In this document: piece after piece, positions 45,815 through 56,480 of the stretch | How the letters are laid out: each line of letters starts with the position of its first letter | Numbering within the stretch: position 1 is the first letter of the stretch | NCBI RefSeq assembly: GCF_000955805.1 | Contig: NZ_JYOA01000003.1 | Location: forward strand, 25,540-89,539 | From: Pseudomonas sp. 21 | GTDB lineage: Bacteria; Pseudomonadota; Gammaproteobacteria; Pseudomonadales; Pseudomonadaceae | Length of the DNA stretch: 64,000 nt | Reading direction: 5' to 3' | Position numbers and translations under genes: made by a program | Notes under the pieces: model-generated | The model's database searches: none | Told to the model about the DNA's origin: nothing | The model's input: the letters and a program-made list of their open reading frames with translations, nothing else

Positions 45815-46950
45815 CAGCAGCACTCCCCGCGGGTCTTGTAGGTCAGCACCGGCCTGAGTCGCGCCAGTACCCGCAGCAGCCCCGCTTCGCGCAGCGCGCC
45901 GACCACCGAGTCGATGGCCTTGTAGGCTTCCGGCGCTTCCTCGTAGATCAGCCCGCGATCACCGCAGATCACCCGGCTGCCCAGCGCGGTGCGGGCCAGT
46001 TGCTCGACGCGGTAGCGCGCCGAGAGACGGTCCTTGCACTCGCTGCGCATCCACTTGCGCCCCGCGCCATGGGCGAGGGAGAACAGGCTGCGCGGATCGG
46101 CGACCGGTTCCACCAGGTAGCTGTAATCACCGCGCGAGCCGGGGATGACCATCACCCCGCAATCCGCCGGCGTCGCTCCCTTGCGGTGCAGCCAGCCGTC
46201 GACGCCTTCGACCTGCGCCGGGCTGACGAGGTTGTGGTTCACGTCCAGCACCTGCGCACCGCCCGCACGCAGGCGATCGAGCATGCGCAGGGCGATCAGT
46301 TGGCGGTTGGCTTCGGCGAAACGCAGGGCGCCGTCGTGGCGAGCCAGGTAGTGCGCGCAGTCGTCGGTGCCTTGTTCCAGGCCCTGGTGGCTGAAGCGAT
46401 CCACCTGCTCGCGCAGGATGGCTTCACCCAGGCCGCGCGAACCGCTGTGTACCAGCAGGAGCAGGTGACGGCGGTCGATTCCCAGCGCTGCCACGGCTTG
46501 CTCATCGTAAAGCTGATCGAGCTGCTGCAACTCGGCGAAGTGATTACCGCCGCCGATGGTGCCCAGCGAGTGCTCGTGGCCGCACGGCGACAGAGCGAAG
46601 CTGGCGATGCGCTCGCTCCAGTCTTCGTCCAGCGGGCCGTCGAGATTGCCCAGGCGCTTTTCCAGCTTGTCCAGGTTCAGCTTGGCGGTGGCGATGTCGG
46701 TGCGCCACAGCGCCATGCCGCAGCCAATGTCGTTGCCCACCAGCGCCGGATACAGGCGGCCGGTGGAGAAGAACGCCGCGCCGATCGGATAGCCGCGACC
46801 AGGGTGCAGGTCCGGCATGCCGGCGACCTGCTGCATGCCCGGCAGACGGGCGGTGGTTTCCAGTTGCTGGATCGCTTTGCCTTCGATCCAGGTGTCGTCC
46901 GCGGCGATCAGGGTGATGCCGTCGGACAGATTTTTGATGCAATTGCCCAT
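45814..46950 (-). CDS. rtcB2: RtcB2, 3'-5' RNA ligase of the ribosome repair pair
   Basis: A 378-residue RtcB-family GTP-dependent RNA ligase, shorter than the usual 400-480. Metal and GMP residues are conserved: [12 protein letters not shown] (Cys77), [19 protein letters not shown] and the guanylated His in [14 protein letters not shown] (His294). The start at 46950 ([11 protein letters not shown]) is chosen; upstream frame sequence is unconserved. Paired with prfH it matches the RtcB2-PrfH system that repairs 16S rRNA cut by toxins such as colicin E3-type nucleases. No RtcA or RtcR gene accompanies it. Confidence 0.92.
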   Translation of the reverse strand: MGNCIKNLSDGITLIAADDTWIEGKAIQQLETTARLPGMQQVAGMPDLHPGRGYPIGAAFFSTGRLYPALVGNDIGCGMALWRTDIATAKLNLDKLEKRLGNLDGPLDEDWSERIASFALSPCGHEHSLGTIGGGNHFAELQQLDQLYDEQAVAALGIDRRHLLLLVHSGSRGLGEAILREQVDRFSHQGLEQGTDDCAHYLARHDGALRFAEANRQLIALRMLDRLRAGGAQVLDVNHNLVSPAQVEGVDGWLHRKGATPADCGVMVIPGSRGDYSYLVEPVADPRSLFSLAHGAGRKWMRSECKDRLSARYRVEQLARTALGSRVICGDRGLIYEEAPEAYKAIDSVVGALREAGLLRVLARLRPVLTYKTRGECC

Positions 46951-47016
46951 TGTCCAATCCCATGAGGAATGAAACGAAAAAGAGGATGGGGGCAGGCCGG
47001 AGCCGGGCAATGCGAT

Positions 47017-47033
47017 GCCGCCAAAGGGGCGGC
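47017..47033 (-). other. Stem-loop in the rtcB2 leader
   Basis: A 6-base GC stem (GCCGCC and GGCGGC, 5-base loop) lying 11 bases after the stop of the short leader reading frame and 67 bases before the rtcB2 ATG. No T tract follows, so it does not look like a finished terminator. Confidence 0.6.
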
Positions 47034-47043
47034 GGGGAAGCGA

Positions 47044-47085
47044 TTACGCCAGACGCGACCTGCAAAGGGTGATCAGTGCTTGCAT
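47044..47085 (-). CDS. Possible 13-residue leader peptide upstream of rtcB2
   Basis: A short frame encoding MQALITLCRSRLA and a TAA stop, with an excellent ribosome-binding site (AAAGGAG, 7 bases before the ATG). It lies 93 bases upstream of the rtcB2 start on the same strand and is followed by a stem-loop. The strong ribosome site contrasts with the weak one of rtcB2. This resembles leader peptides that couple ribosome behaviour to expression of downstream genes. No peptide family is recognised, and coding status is unproven. Confidence 0.5.
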   Translation of the reverse strand: MQALITLCRSRLA

Positions 47086-47159
47086 GATGTCTCTCCTTTG
47101 CTGTCGGTGGATGGAAGGTGGCGAATGATAGGCGCGCGGCCGCCGGCGCGCAATCCTCG

Positions 47160-47642
47160 CTATTTCGGCAAGTGCCGCAGCGGCAGGGGCGCTGATTCCT
47201 TCACGGTCTGGATGGCGAAGTTGCTGCGGATGTCGCTGACGCCCGGCAGCTTGAGCAGGGTGCCGGTGAGGAATTGTTCGTAGGCGCGCAGGTCGGGTAG
47301 CACCACTTGCAGGAGGAAGTCCGATTCGCCGCTGACCAGGTGGACCGAGATGACCTCCGGCAGGTCGATCACGGCCTGGCGAAAGGCGGCGGCGCTGGTA
47401 TCGCTGTGGCGTTCGACCTTCACGCCGACAAACACCGTCAGCCCCAGGCCGACTTCGTCGCGACCCAGTTCGGCGTGGTAGCCACGGATCATGCCGGCCT
47501 CTTCGAGGAGGCGGACGCGGCGCAGGCAAGGAGAGGGCGACAGGCCGATCTCCTCGGCGAGCTGCACGTTGGTCAGGCGGCCGTCGCGCTGCAGGGCGGC
47601 GAGGATGCGGTGGTCGTAGGCGTCCAGTTTGGGATTTGGCAT
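47160..47642 (-). CDS. Lrp/AsnC-family regulator
   Basis: A 160-residue leucine-responsive-type regulator. The N-terminal HTH (DAYDHRILAALQRDGRLTNV, LAEEIGLSPSPCLRRVRLLE) and the C-terminal RAM/AsnC effector domain (VHLVSGESDFLLQVV) are complete. It is divergent from the LysE-type exporter gene with a 135-base gap, a common regulator-exporter arrangement, so it probably controls that gene in response to an amino acid. Confidence 0.93.
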   Translation of the reverse strand: MPNPKLDAYDHRILAALQRDGRLTNVQLAEEIGLSPSPCLRRVRLLEEAGMIRGYHAELGRDEVGLGLTVFVGVKVERHSDTSAAAFRQAVIDLPEVISVHLVSGESDFLLQVVLPDLRAYEQFLTGTLLKLPGVSDIRSNFAIQTVKESAPLPLRHLPK

Positions 47643-47777
47643 ATATGGATGCTCATCTGGCCTGGGGTTGGCAGGGTATGCCAGATACTGTCGTCAGGCT
47701 GGCTGAATACGCAAGCACCTGCCTCGGCCTTCAGGCATAGAATCCCTATCCGCAATGACTGCTTCGGAGTGGCTCCT

Positions 47778-48404
47778 GTGGATATCGGCGTCTTCCTGCT
47801 GGCCCTGGCGATGGTCTACCTGCTGCCGGGGCCGGACATGATTCTCCTGCTGCACACCGGCGCCCGCGACGGCTGCCGCGCGGCTCTGGCAACGGCGCTG
47901 GGGCTGGGCGTGGCCCGTGGCTGCCACGTCGCCCTGGCGGCAACCGGGCTGGCGCTGCTGTTTCGCACCGCGCCCTGGACCTTCGATGTCGTGCGCATCG
48001 GCGGCGGCCTCTACCTGGCGTGGATCGGCCTGCAACTGCTGCGCGCGCCGGCGGGTTTGCCGGTGGCAACGGGAGTGGCCGGGTTATCCACAGTCAGCTA
48101 CCGGCGTGCATTCCGCCGGGGCCTGCTGACCAATCTGCTCAACCCCAAGGCTCTGTTGTTCTGCTCGGTGCTGTTGCCGCAGTTCATTCATCCGCAGAAC
48201 GGCCCGCTGGCACTGCAATTCGCGCTGCTGGGCGGCGTGCTGGTGGTGGTCGGGCTGGGTTTCGACAGCTTCTACGCGGTCAGCGGCGAGCGCATGGGCC
48301 GCTGGCTGGCGCGGCACAGGACGATGCAGCGGGTGCAGCAGTGGGGCTTCGGCGGAATCCTGCTGGGGTTCGGCGTGCGCCTGGCAGTGATCCGCGATCT
48401 TTGA
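47778..48404 (+). CDS. LysE/RhtB-family amino-acid exporter
   Basis: A 208-residue inner-membrane exporter with five to six transmembrane helices. The motif VYLLPGPDMILLLHTGARDG near the N terminus and the NPKALLFCSVLLPQF segment are typical of the family. The start is GTG at 47778 with GGAG 8 bases upstream. The long upstream in-frame extension runs antisense to the Lrp gene and is rejected. Substrate unknown; Lrp pairing suggests an amino acid. Confidence 0.9.
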   Translation: MDIGVFLLALAMVYLLPGPDMILLLHTGARDGCRAALATALGLGVARGCHVALAATGLALLFRTAPWTFDVVRIGGGLYLAWIGLQLLRAPAGLPVATGVAGLSTVSYRRAFRRGLLTNLLNPKALLFCSVLLPQFIHPQNGPLALQFALLGGVLVVVGLGFDSFYAVSGERMGRWLARHRTMQRVQQWGFGGILLGFGVRLAVIRDL

Positions 48405-48448
48405 GCGGGCCTTTTCGTAGAAGCGCAGCCGGACGTGCCGGCGCAGGA

Positions 48449-48534
48449 TTGCAGGAGCGGACTCCGTCCGCGAAAGATATCCGGCAGCTGAGCTGGCCTG
48501 TTGCACATCGCGGGCAAAGCCCGCTCCTGCGAGA
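48449..48534. repeat. REP pair of the second sequence type
   Basis: GCAGGAGCGGACTCCGTCCG (48452-48471) and, about 35 bases on, CGGGCAAAGCCCGCTCCTGC in the opposite orientation. The outer GCAGGAGCG head is shared with the canonical REP, but the inner palindromes differ from it and from each other. Confidence 0.7.
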
Positions 48535-48568
48535 GCCGGACATGACCGTGCAAGGTTGCAGGCAGAGA

Positions 48569-49225
48569 TCACAGGTCGCCCGGCTGGATTTTCCACAGCC
48601 GCGCCACGGACGGCTTCTGCGGATTGCGCGCGACCACCAGCAGGCCCAGTTCCTTGCCGCGCAACTCACTCAGCAACTGCGCGCCCTTGCGCTGTTGCAG
48701 GCTCTCGGCGAGATGCCCGAGGGCGATGGCCGCCGCGGCCGGGTGGGTGGCGACCGGCACGTAGCTGCCGCCGTCCATGTCCAGCACCACATGCTTTTCG
48801 CCGGGTTCCGGAGCGGGGATGTGCAGGCTGGTCTTGAGCAGTTGCGCCATGGCTTCGTCGCGCTGGGCGGCCGTCAGTTGTCCCGGTGGCAGTGCCCGTT
48901 CCAGGGCGAGGAATTCGTCCTTGGGCGCGACTTTCGGTTTGGCCTCGGCCGGCGGCTGGGTGGGAGCCTTGGCGCGAATCGGCGCCGGCGGCGGCTTTGG
49001 CGCTGGCGCTGGCGGCGCGCTGAAGTTCGGCTCTTCCTGGTCGACGCCGTCCCAGTCGATCTCGTCGAAGTCGAACTCCTCGACTGCTTTCTTCCTCGGC
49101 GCCGGCTTCCTCTGTGACTTCGCGGCCGCGCGCACGTCCATCCGCCGCTGACGCTTCCACTGGTGCAGCTGGACGTTGGCGACGATGGCGGTGACGAGGA
49201 TCAGCAGGAGGAAGAACAGCAGCAT
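48569..49225 (-). CDS. Hypothetical single-pass membrane protein with acidic, proline-rich stalk
   Basis: A protein of about 218 residues that I cannot assign to a family. It begins with a transmembrane helix (MLLFFLLLILVTAIVANV), then a basic stretch (KSQRKPAPRKK), an acidic patch (EEFDFDEIDWDGVDQEE), a Pro/Ala-rich linker and a C-terminal folded segment ending in LWKIQPGDL. The start ATG at 49225 directly precedes the helix; GTG at 49255 would add 10 residues. It lies next to the dpp locus on the same strand, 162 bases upstream of dppF's stop; whether linked in function is unknown. Confidence 0.75.
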   Translation of the reverse strand: MLLFFLLLILVTAIVANVQLHQWKRQRRMDVRAAAKSQRKPAPRKKAVEEFDFDEIDWDGVDQEEPNFSAPPAPAPKPPPAPIRAKAPTQPPAEAKPKVAPKDEFLALERALPPGQLTAAQRDEAMAQLLKTSLHIPAPEPGEKHVVLDMDGGSYVPVATHPAAAAIALGHLAESLQQRKGAQLLSELRGKELGLLVVARNPQKPSVARLWKIQPGDL

Positions 49226-49358
49226 GCGGAATGTGGCCCTGTGGATAACGGCCACTGCGGTGCAGGTCAGTGGCGGGACGCCACCCTAGCGGGACGCTCT
49301 GGATCAGGCCGTAGGCCAATTCCGGCTGCGCTGTAGGACGCAGCTGTTTCCGAAAGAG

Positions 49359-49379
49359 GGGCCGGCCTATGACCGGCCC
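49359..49379 (-). terminator. Likely terminator of the dpp operon
   Basis: On the minus strand GGGCCGG-(7)-CCGGCCC followed by CTCTTTC, 9 bases after the dppF stop. The tail is only partly T-rich. Confidence 0.6.
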
Positions 49380-49387
49380 GTTTCGGT

Positions 49388-50359
49388 TCAGTTCAGGAAC
49401 TGCTCCGCATGGTGGCAGGCCACCTGGCGCTCATCGAGCAGGCGCAACTCCGGCACCTCGGACTTGCAGCGCTCGGTCGCGTAGGGGCAGCGCTTGTGGA
49501 AGGCGCAGCCGGTGGGCGGGTTGAGCGGGTTGGGGAGTTCGCCCTGGATCTTGATCTTGGGCTTGTCCGGATCAGGGTGGATGGCCGGGGTCGCCGACAG
49601 CAGCGCCTGGGTGTAGGGGTGCAGCGGGCGTTCGTAGAGCTTGTCTGCCGGGCCCATTTCCGCCGGGCGACCGAGGTACATCACCAGCACGTCGTCGGCC
49701 ACGTGGCGGACCACGGCGAGGTTGTGGGAGATGAACACGTAGGCGGTGCCGAACTCCTGCTGCAGGTCCATGAACAGGTTGAGCACCTGGGCCTGGATCG
49801 ACACGTCCAGCGCCGAGGTCGGTTCGTCCGCCACCAGCACCTTGGGCCGCAGCATCATGGCGCGGGCCAGGGCGATGCGCTGGCGCTGGCCGCCGGAGAA
49901 CATGTGCGGGTAGCGCTGGTAGTGCTCGGGGCGCAGGCCGACCTGCTTCATCATCGCCTGCACGCGCTCGCGGCGTTCGACACGGGACAGGCTGGTGTTG
50001 ATCAGCAGCGGCTCGGCCAGCTGGTCACCGATCTTCTGCCGCGGGTTCAGCGAGGCGTAGGGGTTCTGGAAGACCATCTGCACGTCGCGGCGCAACTGCT
50101 TGCGCTGCTCGTGGTTGGCGCCTTTTACCTCCTGGCCGGCGATCTGCAGCGAGCCGGAGGTGGGCTCCTCGATCAGGGTCAGCGCGCGCGCGAGGGTGGA
50201 CTTGCCGCAGCCGGATTCGCCGACCACGGCCAGGGTCTTGCCGGCCTGCAGGTCGAAGGACACGCCGTTCAGGGCGCGAACCAGGGCGTGGGGCTTGAAC
50301 AGGCCCTGGGAGATTTCGTAGTGACGGGTCAGGTCGCGGGCGGTCAGGACGGCGCTCAT
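49388..50359 (-). CDS. dppF: Dipeptide ABC transporter ATPase DppF
   Basis: A 323-residue oligopeptide-type ATPase with Walker [10 protein letters not shown], signature [13 protein letters not shown] and Walker [13 protein letters not shown]. The C-terminal cysteine-rich peptide-transporter extension ([17 protein letters not shown]) can bind an iron-sulfur cluster in this family. It overlaps dppD by 4 bases and energises import of di- and tripeptides together with DppD. Confidence 0.95.
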   Translation of the reverse strand: MSAVLTARDLTRHYEISQGLFKPHALVRALNGVSFDLQAGKTLAVVGESGCGKSTLARALTLIEEPTSGSLQIAGQEVKGANHEQRKQLRRDVQMVFQNPYASLNPRQKIGDQLAEPLLINTSLSRVERRERVQAMMKQVGLRPEHYQRYPHMFSGGQRQRIALARAMMLRPKVLVADEPTSALDVSIQAQVLNLFMDLQQEFGTAYVFISHNLAVVRHVADDVLVMYLGRPAEMGPADKLYERPLHPYTQALLSATPAIHPDPDKPKIKIQGELPNPLNPPTGCAFHKRCPYATERCKSEVPELRLLDERQVACHHAEQFLN

Positions 50360-51333
50360 CGGGCCACCTCGGTGTTCAGGTTGAGCGGGTAGAAGCAGCG
50401 CACGGCGCCGCGCTCATGGGCTTCCAGGGCCGGGCGTACGCTGCGGCAGTTGTCCTGGACGTAGGGGCAGCGCGGTGACAGCAGGCAACCCTGTGGACGG
50501 TCGTACTTGCCGGGGACGATGCCGGGCAGGGTGGCCAGGCGTTCCTCGCCGGCGCTGTGCTCGGGGATCGCCTTGAGCAGCGCTTCGGTGTACGGGTGGG
50601 TCGGCAGGTCGAACAGCGCCGGCACCTCGCCGATCTCCACCGCCTGACCCGCGTACATCACGCAGACGCGCTGGGCGGTCTCGGCGACCACGGCGAGGTC
50701 GTGGGTGATCAGGATCAGCGCCATGCCCTGGTCGCGCTGCAGGTTCAGCAGCAGCTCCATGATTTGCGCCTGGATGGTCACGTCCAGCGCGGTGGTGGGC
50801 TCGTCGGCGATCAGCAGCTTGGGCTCGCCGGCGATCGCCATGGCGATCGCGACGCGCTGGCTCATGCCGCCGGACAACTGGTGCGGGTAAGCCTCCAGGC
50901 GCTGCGCGGCACCGGGGATTTCCACCCGCTCGAGCAGTTCCAGGGCGCGCTGGCGCAGCGCCTTGCCGCGCAGGCCGAGGTGCAGCTTGAGCACTTCCTC
51001 GATCTGGTAGCCGACGGTGAAGCTGGGGTTGAGGGCGGTCATCGGGTCCTGGAAGACCATGGCGATGTCCTTGCCGACGATGCGCCGCCGCTCGCGGCCC
51101 TTCAGGCGCAGCATGTCGGTGCCGTCGAACTGCATGGTGTCGGCGGTGATGATGCCGGGGGCGTCGATCAGGCCCATCAGGGCCATCATGGTCACCGACT
51201 TGCCGGAGCCGGATTCGCCGACGATGGCCAGGACTTCGCCCTTGTCCACCGAGAGGTCGAGGCCGTCCACCACCGGGATGGCGTTGCGGTCGCCGAAGCG
51301 GACCGAAAGATTGCGCAGGTCGAGGAGGCTCAT
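50356..51333 (-). CDS. dppD: Dipeptide ABC transporter ATPase DppD
   Basis: A 325-residue ATPase, with Walker [10 protein letters not shown], signature [15 protein letters not shown] and Walker [13 protein letters not shown]. The C-terminal extension carries the conserved cysteines ([17 protein letters not shown]). It is separated from dppC by a 133-base gap filled with a REP pair, so message levels of dppC and dppDF may differ. Confidence 0.95.
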   Translation of the reverse strand: MSLLDLRNLSVRFGDRNAIPVVDGLDLSVDKGEVLAIVGESGSGKSVTMMALMGLIDAPGIITADTMQFDGTDMLRLKGRERRRIVGKDIAMVFQDPMTALNPSFTVGYQIEEVLKLHLGLRGKALRQRALELLERVEIPGAAQRLEAYPHQLSGGMSQRVAIAMAIAGEPKLLIADEPTTALDVTIQAQIMELLLNLQRDQGMALILITHDLAVVAETAQRVCVMYAGQAVEIGEVPALFDLPTHPYTEALLKAIPEHSAGEERLATLPGIVPGKYDRPQGCLLSPRCPYVQDNCRSVRPALEAHERGAVRCFYPLNLNTEVAR

Positions 51334-51364
51334 ACGGCGGTCTCCATCAGGCTTTTGTTCTTCT

Positions 51365-51435
51365 TGTGAGAGCGAGCTTGCTCGCGAACGGGGGACGCGG
51401 AGGAGTGCAGGTTCGCGAGCAAGCTCGCTCCTACA
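51365..51435. repeat. REP pair inside the dpp operon
   Basis: Inverted pair with a slightly altered left arm (TGTGAGAGCGAGCTTGCTC) and canonical right arm (GCAAGCTCGCTCCTACA), between dppC and dppD. Confidence 0.9.
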
Positions 51436-51466
51436 GCGGCGGTCAGGTTCTGCATGGCTGATGTCC

Positions 51467-52378
51467 TCACGCCGCGTTCTTCAGCTTCGGGTCCAGCGCA
51501 TCGCGCAGGCCGTCGCCCATCAGGTTGATCGCCAGTACGCTGAGCAGGATGGTCAGGCCGGGCAGCGAGACGACCCACCAGGCGCGCTCGATATAGTCGC
51601 GCGCGGAGGCCAGCATGGTGCCCCACTCGGGCGTCGGCGGTTGCACGCCGAGGCCGAGGAAGCCCAGCGCGGCGGCGTCGAGGATGGCCGAGGAGAAGCT
51701 CAGGGTGGCCTGCACGATCAGCGGCGCCATGCAGTTGGGCAGCACGGTGACGAACATCAGGCGCAGGGTGCCGGCGCCGGCCAGGCGCGAGGCGGTGACG
51801 TAGTCGCGGTTCAGCTCGCCCATCACGGCGGCGCGGGTCAGGCGCACGTAGGCCGGCAGCGAGACGATGGCGATGGCGATCACGGTGTTGATCAGGCCTG
51901 GGCCGAGGATGGCGACGATGGCCACCGCCAGCAGCAGCGAGGGCAAGGCCAGCATGATGTCCATCAGGCGCATGATCACCGGGCCCAGGCGGGTCGGCGA
52001 GAAGCCGGCGAGCAGGCCGAGGAAGATGCCGGGGATCATCGAGATCAGCACGGAAGTCAGGCCGATCATCAGCGACAGGCGCGCGCCGTGCATCAGGCGC
52101 GAGAGCAGGTCGCGGCCCAGTTCGTCGGTGCCCAGCAGGAACTGCGCGTTGCCGCCTTCGAGCCAGAGCGGCGGGGTGAGCAGGAAATCGCGGAACTGCT
52201 CGCTCGGGTCATGGGGCGCAACCCAGGGGGCGAACAGCGCGCAGAACACGATGACCAGCATGAACAGCAGGCCGCCGACCGCGCCCTTGTTGCGCGAGAA
52301 GGCATGCCAGAATTCTTTCAGCGGGGAGGGGTAGACCAGGCTCGGGTCGCTGGCGGGAGCTTTGCTTGCGATGCTCAT
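51467..52378 (-). CDS. dppC: Dipeptide ABC transporter permease DppC
   Basis: A 303-residue inner-membrane permease with the N-terminal OppC-type extension ([19 protein letters not shown]) and the coupling loop [21 protein letters not shown] near residue 180. It begins 12 bases after dppB. Confidence 0.95.
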   Translation of the reverse strand: MSIASKAPASDPSLVYPSPLKEFWHAFSRNKGAVGGLLFMLVIVFCALFAPWVAPHDPSEQFRDFLLTPPLWLEGGNAQFLLGTDELGRDLLSRLMHGARLSLMIGLTSVLISMIPGIFLGLLAGFSPTRLGPVIMRLMDIMLALPSLLLAVAIVAILGPGLINTVIAIAIVSLPAYVRLTRAAVMGELNRDYVTASRLAGAGTLRLMFVTVLPNCMAPLIVQATLSFSSAILDAAALGFLGLGVQPPTPEWGTMLASARDYIERAWWVVSLPGLTILLSVLAINLMGDGLRDALDPKLKNAA

Positions 52379-52390
52379 GTCGTCGACTCC

Positions 52391-53401
<1,011 letters not shown>

Positions 53402-53431
53402 GGTGGTCGGGGACTCCTCATCGAGCGGCTA

Positions 53432-53452
53432 CCCGTCGGGGGTAACGACGGG
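53432..53452 (-). other. Stem-loop between dppA and dppB
   Basis: A 7-base GC-rich stem (CCCGTCG and CGACGGG) with a 7-base loop in the 64-base gap after the binding-protein gene. It is placed like hairpins that stabilise binding-protein messages over those of the membrane subunits. Confidence 0.65.
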
Positions 53453-53465
53453 CGCCGGTTTCTTA

Positions 53466-55049
53466 TTACTTCACGTCGATATCGGCGAAGTTGTTGTTCG
53501 TCATCGGGTTGATGGTGTAACCCGAGATATTGCTGCGGCGCACATTGAACAGCTTAGGATGCGCCAGGGGAATCCATGGGGATTGCTCGTGGAATATGGA
53601 TGTCGCCTTTCTATAAAGTTCCGCCCGTTTTGTAGGGTCATTCGTCTGACGACCTTCCTGAATCAGTGCTTCGAAGTCCTGATTGCACCAGAAAGCCTGG
53701 TTTTCGCCGCTCTTTGCCGCCGCACAGCTCAGGTTCGGGCTGACGAAGTTGTCCGGGTCGCCGTTGTCGCCGGCCCAGCCCAGCAGCGACAGGTCGTGTT
53801 CCCCGGCCTTCGAGCGCTTGAGCAGCTCGCCCCACTCCAGGGAGCGGATCTGCAGGTCGATGCCAGCCTTGGCCAGATCGGCCTGCATCATCTGTGCCGC
53901 CAGTGCCGGATTGGGAATGGTCGGCGAGCTGCCATTGCGGATGAAGATCGTCAGCTTGAGGTTTTCCGCCCCGGCCTCCTTGAGCAGCGCCCTGGCTCGT
54001 TCGGGGTCGTGCGGCCAGTCCTGGAGGTCCTTGTTGTAGCCGAGCAGCGTCGACGGGTAAGGATTGATCGCAGGGCTGGCGGCGTTAGCGCCGAACACGG
54101 CGTCGATCAGCGCATTCTTGTCGATGGCGAGGTTGATCGCCTGGCGCACGCGCACGTCGTCCAGCGGCTTGTGCCGGGTGTTGATGGCGACGTAGGTGGT
54201 CATCAGCGCGTCGATGCTGTCCACCGCCAGGTTCTTGTCCTGCTGCAGCGCTGGTACGTCCGAGGGCTTGGGATAGAGGGTGACCTGGCACTCGTTGCGC
54301 CGGACTTTCTGCATCCGTACGTTCGGGTCGAGGGTGATGGCGAACACCAGGTTGTCGATCTTCGGCTTGCCGCCGAAGTAGTCCGGGTTGGCGCGGTAGC
54401 GCACCTGGGCATCCTTGGCGTAGCGGTTGAACACGAAGGGGCCGGTGCCGATGGGCAGGTTGTTGATCTGGCCCTGCTTGCCGGCGGCGAGCAACTGGTC
54501 GCCGTATTCGGCGGAATAGATCGAGGCGAAGCCCATGGCCATGTCGGCGAGGAACGGGGCTTCGGGATGGTTCAGGGTGAAGCGCACCGTGAGGTCGTCG
54601 ACCTTGTCCACGGACTTGATCAGCTCGCGCATGCCCATGGCGTCGAAGTAGGCGTAGCCGCGGTTGGCCGTCTCGTGCCACGGGTGCTTGGGGTCCAGCG
54701 CGCGCTGGAAGGTCCAGAGCACGTCGTCGGCGTTGAAGGTGCGGCTCGGCTTGAAGTAGTCGGTGGAATGGAATTTCACCTCCGGACGCAGGTGGAAGGT
54801 GTAGGTCAGCCCGTCTGGGCTGACCTCCCAGCTCTGCGCCAGGGACGGCACCAGCTCGGTGGTACCGGGACGGAAGCCCACCAGCCGGTTGAAGAGGGTC
54901 TCCGAGGTGGCGTCGTTGGTGACCGCGCCGGTGTACTGGACTACATCGAAGCCTTCCGGGCTTGCTTCGGTGCAGACCACCAGGTTTTGCGCCAGGGCAG
55001 TGCCGCTGCCCAGCGCCAGCACGAGTGGAATCAGACGCGAGATGTGCAT
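53466..55049 (-). CDS. dppA: Dipeptide-binding protein DppA (PA4502-like)
   Basis: A 527-residue family 5 periplasmic binding protein with signal peptide MHISRLIPLVLALGSGTALAQ, then NLVVCTEASPEGFD. It is directly upstream of dppB and so is the principal binding protein of the operon. The start at 55049 is chosen; the long upstream frame runs through opdP and is a shadow. It is most like the protein at 60419-62011 (shared EASPEGFD, FNRYAKDAQVRF-type segments). Confidence 0.94.
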   Translation of the reverse strand: MHISRLIPLVLALGSGTALAQNLVVCTEASPEGFDVVQYTGAVTNDATSETLFNRLVGFRPGTTELVPSLAQSWEVSPDGLTYTFHLRPEVKFHSTDYFKPSRTFNADDVLWTFQRALDPKHPWHETANRGYAYFDAMGMRELIKSVDKVDDLTVRFTLNHPEAPFLADMAMGFASIYSAEYGDQLLAAGKQGQINNLPIGTGPFVFNRYAKDAQVRYRANPDYFGGKPKIDNLVFAITLDPNVRMQKVRRNECQVTLYPKPSDVPALQQDKNLAVDSIDALMTTYVAINTRHKPLDDVRVRQAINLAIDKNALIDAVFGANAASPAINPYPSTLLGYNKDLQDWPHDPERARALLKEAGAENLKLTIFIRNGSSPTIPNPALAAQMMQADLAKAGIDLQIRSLEWGELLKRSKAGEHDLSLLGWAGDNGDPDNFVSPNLSCAAAKSGENQAFWCNQDFEALIQEGRQTNDPTKRAELYRKATSIFHEQSPWIPLAHPKLFNVRRSNISGYTINPMTNNNFADIDVK

Positions 55050-55060
55050 GCCGGTTCTCC

Positions 55061-56434
55061 TTACAGCAGGTTGAAGGGGAAATTGCTGACCAGGCGGATT
55101 TCGTTGACGCTGCCGTCGACCTGGTTCTGGCTGGCCAGGTGCTTCATGTAGCTCAGGCGGAAGTTGCTGCTCTTGAGCGGGCCGTCCTGCAGGGTGTAGC
55201 CGGCGGAAAGGCCCAGCTCGTGATGTCTCTCGTCGTCCTGGTTGCGCACTTCGGCGTAGTTGCCGTAGGCACCGTTGCGGTCGCCGTCGTAGTGAGTGCC
55301 GTCGATGCCCCAGCCCTTGGCGTACCACACCATGCTGGTCAGGCCCGGCACGCCGAAGCCCGCCCAGTCGGTGGAGTAGCGCAGCTGCAGGGACTTCTCG
55401 TTGGGGCCGTTGTAGTCGGAGAGTAGCGAGTTGGCCAGGTAAATGGCCGAGGTCTCGTGGACGTAGTCGAAGTACTCGTCGCCGCGGATTTGCTGCCAAC
55501 CCAGCAGCACGGCGTGGGCGCCGCGGGTCAGGGTGAAGGCCAGGCTGTAGGCGTCGTTGTCGATATAGCCGGCCTTGCGCGAGCCGGTGTCGCCCGTGTG
55601 GTAGTAGTTCAGGCTGGTATTGAGCGCGAGGCTGGCCGGGTCGCCCAGGTCGTGGGAGGCGCCGAAGTAGTACTGGTTCCAGACGTCCTCGAACTGGCCG
55701 CCATAGGCCGTGACCTTGAGCTTGTCGCTGATTGCGTAGCTGCCGCCCAGGTAGCTGTAGCGATCGGCACGCACTTCGCGTGTGCCGTATTCGGTGGTGA
55801 AGTGCTCGCGGTCGGAACCGGTGCGCGGGCTGGCGCGGGTGAAGGTACCGCCCTGCAGGTCGAGACCGCTGACCTCGTTGCTGGCCAGGCTCAGGCCGTC
55901 GAAGCTGGAAGGCAGCGCGCGGTTGTCGATGGGGTTGAACACCGGTGTTTCCGGTTGCTGGCGCCCGGCGCGCAGGACGGTATTGGAAGTACGCAGCTTC
56001 AGGCTGGCGAGGCCGATCTTCGACCACTCGGCGACGGCGTCGCCGTCGCTGTCGGCCAGGGTGCGGTTGCCGCCACCGGCTATCCGGCCATGCCCGCGCT
56101 CCAGGTTGATCGCCTGGAAGCCCGCCACGTCCAGGCCCACGCCAATGGTGCCCTGGGTGTAGCCCGATGCGTATTTGAGCTGGCTGCCCTGGACCCAGGT
56201 ATAGCGGCTGTGGGTCGGCTCGGTGTAGCCGTCCTTCTTGATGTTGAAGTGGAAGCTGTCCTTCATCTGCTCGCGGGAGGCGAAGTTGCGAGTGGTGAAG
56301 GTGAGGCTCTGGTCCTCGATGAATCCCTTGGCGCCGGCCTGGCCGGCTGGTTCGTCGGCGGCCAGGACATGACCCGTGGTCGCCGCGCAGATGGCCAGTG
56401 CGAGAAGGGATCGGGTGATGGCTTGATACTGCAT
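55061..56434 (-). CDS. opdP: OprD-family porin, peptide-uptake type (OpdP)
   Basis: A 457-residue outer-membrane porin. Signal peptide MQYQAITRSLLALAICAATT ends near HVLA, residue 25. The mature part begins with the OprD-family region GFIEDQSLTFTTRNFASRE and ends with a terminal beta strand (NEIRLVSNFPFNLL). Placed 11 bases upstream of dppA on the same strand, it matches OpdP, the glycine-glutamate/dipeptide porin next to dpp in P. aeruginosa. It lets peptides through the outer membrane for the DppA proteins. Confidence 0.92.
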   Translation of the reverse strand: MQYQAITRSLLALAICAATTGHVLAADEPAGQAGAKGFIEDQSLTFTTRNFASREQMKDSFHFNIKKDGYTEPTHSRYTWVQGSQLKYASGYTQGTIGVGLDVAGFQAINLERGHGRIAGGGNRTLADSDGDAVAEWSKIGLASLKLRTSNTVLRAGRQQPETPVFNPIDNRALPSSFDGLSLASNEVSGLDLQGGTFTRASPRTGSDREHFTTEYGTREVRADRYSYLGGSYAISDKLKVTAYGGQFEDVWNQYYFGASHDLGDPASLALNTSLNYYHTGDTGSRKAGYIDNDAYSLAFTLTRGAHAVLLGWQQIRGDEYFDYVHETSAIYLANSLLSDYNGPNEKSLQLRYSTDWAGFGVPGLTSMVWYAKGWGIDGTHYDGDRNGAYGNYAEVRNQDDERHHELGLSAGYTLQDGPLKSSNFRLSYMKHLASQNQVDGSVNEIRLVSNFPFNLL

Positions 56435-56480
56435 GGTTGCTCCTTCTTGTTGTCGGTTTTCCTAGCAACGAATGCATCCC

